Assembly (NCBI GenBank): GCA_027592325.1
Contig: JAQCKO010000013.1
Location: 1-32,510 of the forward strand
DNA from: a bacterium
GTDB taxonomy: Bacteria > Patescibacteriota > Patescibacteriia > UBA9934
Direction: 5' to 3'
Length of the DNA stretch: 32,510 nucleotides
In this document: positions 27,325 to 32,510 of the stretch, in pieces
How the letters are laid out: each line of letters starts with the position of its first letter
How positions within the stretch are numbered: the stretch's first letter is position 1
Made by a program: the position numbers and the translations under genes
The notes under the pieces: generated by a model
The model's input: the letters and a program-made list of their open reading frames with translations, nothing else
The model's database searches: none
What the model was told of the DNA's origin: nothing

Positions 27325-29271
27325 ATGGCAATTGAGATTGAACAATTAGAACAACGCGAAGATCGTCGACGCGAAAATGCTCCAAAGCCGATGACGGAAA
27401 AGGAGCAGCGTGTTGCCGAAGAACGTGCCACACTCGAGGAGGAGCGCGTGTATCGGCAAGGAACAATTGCGGTACGTGATTTAATCGCGCCATCATCTTT
27501 TGATGTAAAGCCAGATTATTTGCAGCTAGGGACGAAACTCCTCCGGACCGTTTTTGTGATTACCTATCCTCGTTACGTTGGCATAGGGTGGGGAGCGCCG
27601 ATTATTAATTTCAACGCGACCATAGATATTGCGTTATTTGTCTATCCTGTTGACTCACAAGTTATTTTGAAGCAGTTGCGGAATAAAGTAGGGGTCGTTC
27701 AAGCACAAATTTTTTCTGACAATGAAAAAGGTGCTCCACGCGATCCGATTCGTGAAACCGCTCTTCGCGATATGGAGCAACTGCGCGACGATTTGACCCA
27801 AGGCATTGAACACTTTTTTCAATTTGGGTTTTACGTGACAATGTATGCCGATTCAAAAGAAGAGCTTGATAAACTTACCGATAACATAGAATCGATTTTT
27901 GGATCAAAGCTTATCTACTCAAAGCGCGGATTATATCAATCAGAGCAAGGGTTTAATTCTACTATGCCGCTCGGTAACGATGAACTCATGATCGCGTTTA
28001 ACATGAATACGTCGCCGATTGCGTCGTCGTTTCCATTTATTTCTTCTGATCTTACAAGCGACAAAGGGATTCTCTTCGGAATCAATCGTCACAACAATTC
28101 ATTAATTCTCTTCGATCGATTCTCACTTCAGAATGCAAATTCGGTTGTATTTGCAACATCAGGTGCCGGAAAGAGTTATGCTGTGAAGCTCGAAGTTCTT
28201 CGCTCACTGATGATGGGAACCGAAGTGATTATCATTGACCCAGAAATGGAGTATCGAACACTTTCTGATGCTGTTGGTGGGACGTACGTTAATGTTTCTC
28301 TTGCGTCGGAAGGGAAAATTAATCCTTTTGATTTGCCTCGACCGGTAGGAGAAGAAGGGTCGGTAGAAGATATCTTGCGTAGCGCTGTCATTACACTGAA
28401 GGGACTGTTGCGTATTATGATCGGTCTTCCGACCGGAAAGGATGGTGAGCGAGGATTTACCCCTTCCGAAGATTCAACCCTCGACCGTGCGATTATTGAG
28501 GCGTATGCAAAGAAAGACATCACTCCCGATTTAACCTTTAAGGATTTAGAAACGGCAGAAGAGCCGGTATTGCAAGATTTGCAAGAAATTCTTGAAGGAA
28601 TGGAAGGAGCGCAAGATTTAGTTGACCGATTGAAAAAATATACGGAAGGAACATTTTCAGGACTTCTGAACTCGGCCACGAATGTAAAAATGGATAATCA
28701 GCTTGTGACTTTTTCGGTACGCGACCTTGAGGACGAATTGCGACCAATGGCGATTTATACCATCATCAATTATATTTGGAATGTTGTCCGGTCAAATAGA
28801 AAAAAACGTATTTTGGCGATTGATGAGGCGTGGTGGCTTATGCAGCACGAAGATTCAGCAAAATTTATTTTCGCCCTTGTGAAACGTGCGCGTAAATACT
28901 ATCTTGGCGTTACAACAATTACGCAGGACGTGAATGATTTTCTCACGAATGCATATGGACAAGCAATCGTGACAAACTCATCTATGCAGCTTCTCATGAA
29001 GCAATCACCGTCCGGTGCAGATCTTGTGGCGAAAACGTTTAATCTGACACAAAGCGAAACATATTTGCTTCTCGAAGCGGCTGTAGGAGAGGGAATTTTC
29101 TTTGCCGGGCAAAAACATGCGGCGATTCGTATTGTGGCAAGCTATACCGAAGATCAACTTGTGACAACGAATCCAGAGCAGTTGCTCGAGATTGAGCGTG
29201 CGAAGAAAGAGTTTGAGGAATCATTTGGTGGGGAAGATATTGCGTCGAAAGGCGCAGGTGAACTGAAATAA
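27325..29271 (+). CDS. VirB4/TraC-type secretion ATPase
   Basis: The 648-residue protein energises type IV secretion at the cytoplasmic face. A charged coiled N-terminus (1-45) is followed by a VirB4-type domain and a RecA-like motor: Walker A in ATSGAGKSYAVK (G280-S284, Lys283), IIIDPEMEY, Walker B in RILAIDEAWWLM (D500, E501), and the TTITQDVNDFL sensor (about 529-540). It starts 2 nt after its N-terminal-like partner, with GAAGGA upstream as one of the few Shine-Dalgarno-like sequences in the host genes. Motifs are intact, so it is probably active. Confidence 0.92.
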   Translation: MAIEIEQLEQREDRRRENAPKPMTEKEQRVAEERATLEEERVYRQGTIAVRDLIAPSSFDVKPDYLQLGTKLLRTVFVITYPRYVGIGWGAPIINFNATIDIALFVYPVDSQVILKQLRNKVGVVQAQIFSDNEKGAPRDPIRETALRDMEQLRDDLTQGIEHFFQFGFYVTMYADSKEELDKLTDNIESIFGSKLIYSKRGLYQSEQGFNSTMPLGNDELMIAFNMNTSPIASSFPFISSDLTSDKGILFGINRHNNSLILFDRFSLQNANSVVFATSGAGKSYAVKLEVLRSLMMGTEVIIIDPEMEYRTLSDAVGGTYVNVSLASEGKINPFDLPRPVGEEGSVEDILRSAVITLKGLLRIMIGLPTGKDGERGFTPSEDSTLDRAIIEAYAKKDITPDLTFKDLETAEEPVLQDLQEILEGMEGAQDLVDRLKKYTEGTFSGLLNSATNVKMDNQLVTFSVRDLEDELRPMAIYTIINYIWNVVRSNRKKRILAIDEAWWLMQHEDSAKFIFALVKRARKYYLGVTTITQDVNDFLTNAYGQAIVTNSSMQLLMKQSPSGADLVAKTFNLTQSETYLLLEAAVGEGIFFAGQKHAAIRIVASYTEDQLVTTNPEQLLEIERAKKEFEESFGGEDIASKGAGELK

Positions 29272-29273
29272 TT

Positions 29274-29819
29274 ATGACAAAAAAACAACGCATTGAACGT
29301 ATTTTCGCCGCTCTCGTCATTGTGATCTTGGTAATCGTATTGATTGCCGTGTTCACAAGGAATAAAGATGGCGAGGAAGATGCAGACGTATTGTCCCCAC
29401 TTCAGCAGATCGACCGTCGTAGTTTGGAGCCAACAAGTGTCGATGCACGCGCCAATCTTGCCGGGCCAGAAGTGATTGCAACCAGTTTTGTGGAGCGTTT
29501 TAGCAGCTATTCAACCGATAACAATTTTCAAAATGTGATTGATGCAAAGGCGCTTGCAACCGCATCAATGGACCTTCGGCTCGATCAACTCACCGAGACA
29601 AATAGTGTAAGTTTGAGTTTTTACGGTGTTTCGACCTATGTCATTACACAAGACGTGATTGTCGAAGATAATAATGGAATAACATTCGTCATGACAACGC
29701 AGCGCGAAGAAGCATTCGATACCCCGGCAAATACCTCAACAAGGTATCAAGATATTACCGTGCGCGTAATTCGCGAGAATGGGGAGTGGTTGGTCGATGA
29801 CTTCATTTGGGGCGCATAA
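29274..29819 (+). CDS. Small membrane-anchored protein of the secretion cluster
   Basis: The 181-residue protein has a basic N-terminus, one hydrophobic helix (about residues 9-28) and an extracytoplasmic domain with helical then strand-rich character (VSLSFYGVSTYVITQDVIVEDNNGITFVMTTQ, ending WLVDDFIWG). The topology is that of VirB8/TrbF-like or conjugative-transfer accessory proteins with an NTF2-like fold, but I cannot confirm that family. It starts 2 nt after the ATPase stop and is the last gene of the run. Its stop codon lies in a long inverted repeat. Confidence 0.8.
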   Translation: MTKKQRIERIFAALVIVILVIVLIAVFTRNKDGEEDADVLSPLQQIDRRSLEPTSVDARANLAGPEVIATSFVERFSSYSTDNNFQNVIDAKALATASMDLRLDQLTETNSVSLSFYGVSTYVITQDVIVEDNNGITFVMTTQREEAFDTPANTSTRYQDITVRVIRENGEWLVDDFIWGA

Positions 29820-29944
29820 AGAAAGGTCTATACCACCGTATCTACAGGCTTAAATCTGCGGTGCTCACTCACCGTACGTGCTAGTGCGGCTCGTTTCGCT
29901 CCTCGATTATGCACCTGTATCTACAGCAATCTAGACCTTTCTTT
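29818..29944. repeat. Inverted-repeat element with alternative helices at the cluster end
   Basis: AAAGAAAGGTCTA (29818-29830) and TAGACCTTTCTTT (29932-29944) are perfect 13-bp inverted repeats about 100 nt apart. The left one includes two bases of the stop codon. GTATCTACAG occurs twice inside. CACCG (about 29834), CGGTG (about 29861) and CACCG (about 29871) can pair in two mutually exclusive ways. The right arm ends in T-rich sequence, so it may act as a terminator. Confidence 0.55.
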
Positions 29945-30004
29945 TGAGTGTAATTCGTTTTGATTGTCACCACTATCTGAGGCAGTGAGAGGGGTCTTTT
30001 GTCT

Positions 30005-30152
30005 CGTCATTCCCGCGAACGATTGTTGAGCCAGCCCCGGCAGATGACCATCGCACAGATCTCTTGCTACGCTCCCGCCTTCGCTCTTTGAGCTTCGGAC
30101 GTGCAAGCGAGAATTCACAAATTTTCGAACGGATGTGAGAAATCTATTCGAT
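30005..30152. repeat. Diverged relative of the 18208-18314 element with REP-like start
   Basis: It begins with CGTCATTCCCGCGAACG, as the REP-like units do. It ends (30107-30152) with a segment aligning to 18270-18314 at about 75-80% by eye and finishing in the same ATCTATTCGAT. Its left inverted repeat is not preserved. Nothing coding is seen between 29945 and 30300. Confidence 0.5.
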
Positions 30153-30181
30153 GCCCAGTACAATCTGAACGTCCTGTTATT

Positions 30182-30215
30182 TCGTCATTCCCGCGAAAGC
30201 GGGAATCCAGCATAA
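30182..30215 (+). repeat. Short palindromic intergenic repeat (REP/dRS3-like), intact copy
   Basis: ATTCCCGC-GAAA-GCGGGAAT (30187-30206) is a perfect 8-bp stem with a GAAA tetraloop, flanked by CGTC and CCAG. It has the ATTCCC-N8-GGGAAT format of dRS3 units described in Neisseria; a shared origin is not implied. It is the best-preserved of the copies in this window. Confidence 0.75.
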
Positions 30216-30300
30216 AACGTCATTACGAAAGACGAACGGAGTGAGTGGTGTGGGAATCTCTTAGATCCCTTCGAAATCAAATCAGTGGTAAGCTGACTAT

Positions 30301-31017
30301 ATGTTCAGCATTATGACAAAAACAATCATCGATGCTGTTTTCCCGCGGTTTTGTGTTCGTTGTAGAGCGGATGGGGAATTGTACTGCGCGAAGTGTAAAT
30401 CGGAAGAGGTGTTGACGCGCGTGAAGGTCGCTTGCGGATATTGTGGCGCATCGAGCATGAGCGCGACAACATGTAAGGAATGCATGCGTCCTGAGCGATT
30501 TATATCGGTGCATCATGCGTTTTATTATGGAAATCATTCCGTGCGTGATTTGATCCGCGCATGGAAATATCATTTCGACGATTCAGCATTTCTTGAACTC
30601 AAAGGCCTCATGAAACGGGAAGGGATGATTGATACGCTTCGCGAATCTGGCTTCAATGCAATTATTCCAGTGCCACTTCACCGCGTGCGTAAAAATGAAC
30701 GTGGATTCGATCAGGCCGAAGATCTTGCGCGATTTCTTGCCGAAGAGCTTCAGCTCCCACTTGTCTACGCACTCAAACGCAAGCGCTCAACCAAAGCACA
30801 GGCTGACATGCAAGATCATAACCGGAAAAGGCAGATGAAATCATCGCCATTTGTCATTGCTGGGAGCGGATCGACGAAGCAATCTATTCACTCTCTAGGA
30901 TACAAGCGTATCCTCCTCATCGACGATGTGTGGACAACAGGATCAACGCTCCATGCCGCGCTTCAAGCGCTTCCATACGGTCTAAGTTATTCAGCCTTTA
31001 CCATTGCGAGACGTTAA
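30301..31017 (+). CDS. comF: ComF family protein (phosphoribosyltransferase-like)
   Basis: ComF proteins link to natural competence and combine a zinc-binding N-terminus with a PRT fold. The 238-residue protein has two zinc-finger pairs (C18/C21 with C29/C32; C45/C48 with C58/C61), the family block IPVPLHRVRKNERGFDQAEDLA (122-143) and the PRPP loop RILLIDDVWTTGST (203-216). All key residues look intact. A TATATG box overlaps ATG 30301, and ATG 30313 (residue 5) is 9 nt after it, so the true start may be 30313. The stop overlaps the stop of the convergent gene in TTAA. Confidence 0.92.
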   Translation: MFSIMTKTIIDAVFPRFCVRCRADGELYCAKCKSEEVLTRVKVACGYCGASSMSATTCKECMRPERFISVHHAFYYGNHSVRDLIRAWKYHFDDSAFLELKGLMKREGMIDTLRESGFNAIIPVPLHRVRKNERGFDQAEDLARFLAEELQLPLVYALKRKRSTKAQADMQDHNRKRQMKSSPFVIAGSGSTKQSIHSLGYKRILLIDDVWTTGSTLHAALQALPYGLSYSAFTIARR

Positions 31018-31280
31018 TAACTAAATGTTTCGTCTATCGTTGTTTTGATCGAGTCTCGCTGTTCCTCAGAAATATCAAGCCAGCAAGGCGTAATAAATTG
31101 CGCGCCAAAGTCATCGCCGTCAATGGTGAACATGAATTCATCCTGCTTCTGACATTCACCACGCGCCGGCTTCAATTTTTGATAAAACAAAAACCATGTT
31201 CCCAGAAAGGTTATGGCAGCCGTAAGAACAATGGCAATTATCATTTCGCGCTGGTGGGCGAGTTTTTGCTTCTTTCGCAT
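31014..31280 (-). CDS. Hypothetical small membrane-anchored protein
   Basis: The 88-residue protein has a basic N-terminus (MRKKQKLAHQRE), one hydrophobic helix (about 13-32) and a short outer domain with two Cys. No family is recognised. Its TAA and that of comF overlap on the palindrome TTAA (31014-31017), the closest possible convergent packing. An extended -10 box lies 6 nt upstream of its ATG, predicting a leaderless transcript and supporting it as a real gene. Confidence 0.7.
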   Translation of the reverse strand: MRKKQKLAHQREMIIAIVLTAAITFLGTWFLFYQKLKPARGECQKQDEFMFTIDGDDFGAQFITPCWLDISEEQRDSIKTTIDETFSY

Positions 31281-31286
31281 ACGTAT

Positions 31287-31295
31287 ATTCTAGCA
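31287..31295 (-). promoter_or_regulatory. Leaderless extended -10 promoter (minus strand)
   Basis: On the minus strand TGCTAGAAT (31295-31287) ends 6 nt before ATG 31280. The layout is the same as in several plus-strand genes of this window. Confidence 0.6.
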
Positions 31296-31324
31296 AAGAT
31301 AAAACCCGAGTTGCCTTGAAAGCG

Positions 31325-31525
31325 ATACACGTTCTCGTCGTTTCTTGTTATTTTAATCAATTCATCTTTCAAATATTCTTGTGCTTGCGGATGCAAGTGA
31401 GTTTCAGGTTCATTGAGCAGTAATAATGAGTTAGAAAGTTGATTGGTTGCGCTTTCTGCCGATATAGTTAACAAGAAAGAAATAAATTGACAAAAACCAT
31501 CAGGGAGAACCTGGTCGTTTTTCAT
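31325..31525 (-). pseudogene. Remnant of an ABC/OLD-like AAA ATPase
   Basis: About 67 residues keep the ABC-type signature-like LPDGFCQFISFLL and a Walker B segment LLLLNEPETHLHPQAQ, typical of AAA_21/RecF/OLD-type ATPases. The Walker B Asp is replaced by Asn. The P-loop half is missing: an in-frame TGA precedes ATG 31525 and a hairpin plus tRNA region lies beyond. Past ITRND the sequence no longer resembles the family and runs into the promoter of the next gene. This is a decayed fragment of a formerly larger gene, possibly from a defense or mobile locus. Confidence 0.7.
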
Positions 31526-31549
31526 GGCTGCTAGTGTCTTTCAGGTATA

Positions 31550-31619
31550 CCGGCTCGCTCTTTGAATGCAACCCACCTTCGCTACAGCTTCGGTGGGCAT
31601 GTCATTCACCGCTCGCCGG
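31550..31619. repeat. Long imperfect hairpin between ATPase remnant and tRNA-Ser
   Basis: CCGGC (31550-31554) pairs with GCCGG (31615-31619), GAATG (31564-31568) with CATTC (31603-31607), and CCCACC (31572-31577) with GGTGGG (31592-31597). Together they make a stepped stem of about 70 nt. Function unknown. Confidence 0.45.
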
Positions 31620-31669
31620 GATCCCTCCCTCATTCCAACGTTGTTGGAATCGGCATACCGTCCACCAAA

Positions 31670-31700
31670 GAAAATATCCCAGCAAAACTGGGATATTTTC
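31670..31700 (-). terminator. Terminator of tRNA-Ser(UGA)
   Basis: GAAAATATCCCAG (31670-31682) and CTGGGATATTTTC (31688-31700) form a perfect 13-bp stem with a CAAAA loop. On the minus strand it begins 3 nt past the tRNA CCA end and has a T-rich 3' arm. Confidence 0.8.
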
Positions 31701-31702
31701 TC

Positions 31703-31791
31703 TGGCGGAGAGGGAGGGATTCGAACCCACGAGGGCTATTAACCCTGACGGTTTTCAAGACCGTTGCATTCAACCGCTCTGCCACCTCTCC
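31703..31791 (-). tRNA. tRNA-Ser (anticodon UGA)
   Basis: The minus strand shows acceptor GGAGAGG / CCTCTCC, discriminator G and an encoded CCA. The anticodon arm CGGTCTTGAAAACCG has loop CTTGAAA with anticodon TGA. A long class II variable arm follows, then GGGTTCGAATCCC. It reads UCA and related serine codons. It lies 4 nt after the stop of the GIY-YIG gene and is followed by a terminator. Confidence 0.96.
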
Positions 31792-31795
31792 GTAT

Positions 31796-32043
31796 TTATG
31801 TCCACTCACCAGTGATGAGTTTCTCTTTTTTCTTTCGAGACCATTTTTGATCTGCCTCTCCCGCTTCATTGCTTCTGCACGAGTAGAAAATTTCTCCTCG
31901 CATACGAGTTTAACAGGAAGTCTGTTTTTGGTCCAGATTGATGCCGTCCCATTATTATGCCGCTTTAGACGACCGATTAGATCATCGGTCGATCCAATGC
32001 AATAGCTTTCATCACGACATTGTAAAATGTAAACGATGTACAT
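31796..32043 (-). pseudogene. GIY-YIG nuclease-like gene with a probable 1-nt frameshift
   Basis: From ATG 32043 the protein reads MYIVYILQCRDESYCIGSTD, then LIGRLKRHNNG, PVKLVCEEKF, EAMKRERQIKN, a small single-domain GIY-YIG protein (UPF0213 type). After QIKN (about 31842-31845) the open frame gives non-family sequence and runs through the tRNA-Ser gene to 31630. Restoring one base there gives N-W-S-R-K-K-K-E-K-L-I-T-G-E-W-T and a TAA at 31798-31796, exactly the expected family ending, total 82 residues. This is a real frameshift or a sequencing error next to an A run. Family function is unsettled; nuclease activity is only presumed. Confidence 0.75.
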
Positions 32044-32158
32044 ATAGCCCTTCGATCCTTCGCTGCGCTCAGTCCTCAGGACACTCACCTTGTTTTGCTT
32101 CCACTCATCGCTGTGGCTGCAAGTCACGAGCGAGGTTTGCCAGGTAAACCGAGTCGAG

Positions 32159-32248
32159 TGGCGGAGAGGGAGGGATTCGAACCCTCGAGCCCCGTAAAGA
32201 GCCAACACCTTAGCAGGGTGCCCCGTTCAGCCACTCCGGCACCTCTCC
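32159..32248 (-). tRNA. tRNA-Ser (anticodon GCU)
   Basis: The minus strand has the same acceptor as the other tRNA-Ser (GGAGAGG / CCTCTCC, G73, encoded CCA). The anticodon arm CACCCTGCTAAGGTG has loop CTGCTAA with anticodon GCT, followed by a long variable arm and GGGTTCGAATCCC. It reads AGU/AGC. The two serine tRNAs flank the GIY-YIG gene and could be one transcript ending at the 31670 terminator. Confidence 0.96.
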
Positions 32249-32324
32249 GTATTCATCAGGACCCATACCCGTCGCGAAATGTGCGGAAAGAGTACCTGAG
32301 AGTGCAGAAAAATTCAAGCCCTGG

Positions 32325-32333
32325 TGGTATACT
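32325..32333 (+). promoter_or_regulatory. Leaderless extended -10 promoter of the last gene
   Basis: TGGTATACT (TG 32325-32326, TATACT 32328-32333) ends 8 nt before ATG 32342, again predicting transcription from the start codon. Confidence 0.6.
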
Positions 32334-32341
32334 ACCTGTGC

Positions 32342-32510
32342 ATGGCAGAAAAAAACGATATTATTGAAGAAATCGATGCGGGGAATATGCTCCTAGGTTG
32401 GGAGACGTATGAATTCGAACCGCATGAGCGCTCAAAACGCTGGTATGTGATTGCCGGTGTGATTGTTGTCGCGCTTCTCATTTTTGCCCTGGTCTCTTCA
32501 AATTTCCTCT
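32342..32510 (+). CDS. N-terminal part of a membrane-anchored protein (truncated by window end)
   Basis: The first 56 codons are visible: an acidic start (MAEKNDIIEEIDAGNMLLGWETYEFEPHER), a basic SKRWY border and one hydrophobic helix (about residues 34-52), then the window ends. The topology fits a small inner-membrane protein with a cytosolic N-terminus. No family can be assigned from this part. The leaderless-type promoter supports the start. Confidence 0.7.
   Translation, partial: MAEKNDIIEEIDAGNMLLGWETYEFEPHERSKRWYVIAGVIVVALLIFALVSSNFL

Noticed and set aside
21682-29819. Conjugative element
   Set aside because: No relaxase, coupling protein or origin of transfer can be identified in the window, so only a secretion-type machine is supported.

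Overview
This window looks like a chromosomal segment of a Candidate Phyla Radiation (Patescibacteria) bacterium. That is an inference from gene content, not a taxonomic measurement. The evidence is an 8.9-kb gene for an exported Cys-rich protein, followed by a VirB6-like / PrgI / TraC-VirB4-like secretion cluster of the kind found in that radiation. Housekeeping genes are compact, and most starts have no Shine-Dalgarno sequence. Release factor 2 is present and several genes end in TGA, so UGA is a normal stop. This argues against the UGA-recoding Gracilibacteria/Absconditabacteria lineages.

Layout. 1-2075: heat-shock operon groES-groEL under a CIRCE-like operator. 2076-3671: intergenic repeats and three small genes (a membrane-anchored protein, a DUF1905-like protein, an unknown). 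3726-4823: prfB. 4862-6705: two overlapping NAD-dependent sugar epimerase/dehydratase-like genes. 6819-8197: tsaC(ywlC/sua5)-like gene overlapping rsmA. 8249-8342: possible structured RNA. 8381-17972: two-gene operon of a membrane-anchored Ca-binding-type protein and the 2967-residue Cys-rich exported protein, closed by a paired-hairpin repeat and a strong terminator. 18111-21600: a GC-rich island with two lipoprotein genes, one with an M23 peptidase domain, plus repeats and a structured leader. 21682-29819: VirB6-like protein, a cytosolic VDAPP-repeat protein, PrgI, a TraC/VirB4 N-terminal-like protein, a VirB4-type ATPase and a small anchored protein. 29818-30300: repeats. 30301-31280: comF and a small anchored protein, convergent. 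31325-32248: a decayed ATPase fragment, two tRNA-Ser genes and a frameshifted GIY-YIG gene. 32342 to the end: start of another anchored protein.

How it works together. The genes at 8381-17972 and 21682-29819 probably form one envelope-spanning export or surface-appendage system: a membrane pore (VirB6-like, PrgI), an ATPase (VirB4-like, with a separate N-terminal-like partner), small anchored subunits and a very large disulfide-rich surface protein. No relaxase or coupling protein is seen, so conjugation is not supported. The lipoprotein island splits the system. It differs from its surroundings in base composition and translation signals and may be acquired cargo.

Regulation. Many host promoters have an extended -10 (TGnTATAAT-like) only 6-9 nt before the start codon, which predicts leaderless transcripts. 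The two island lipoproteins have textbook Shine-Dalgarno sites.
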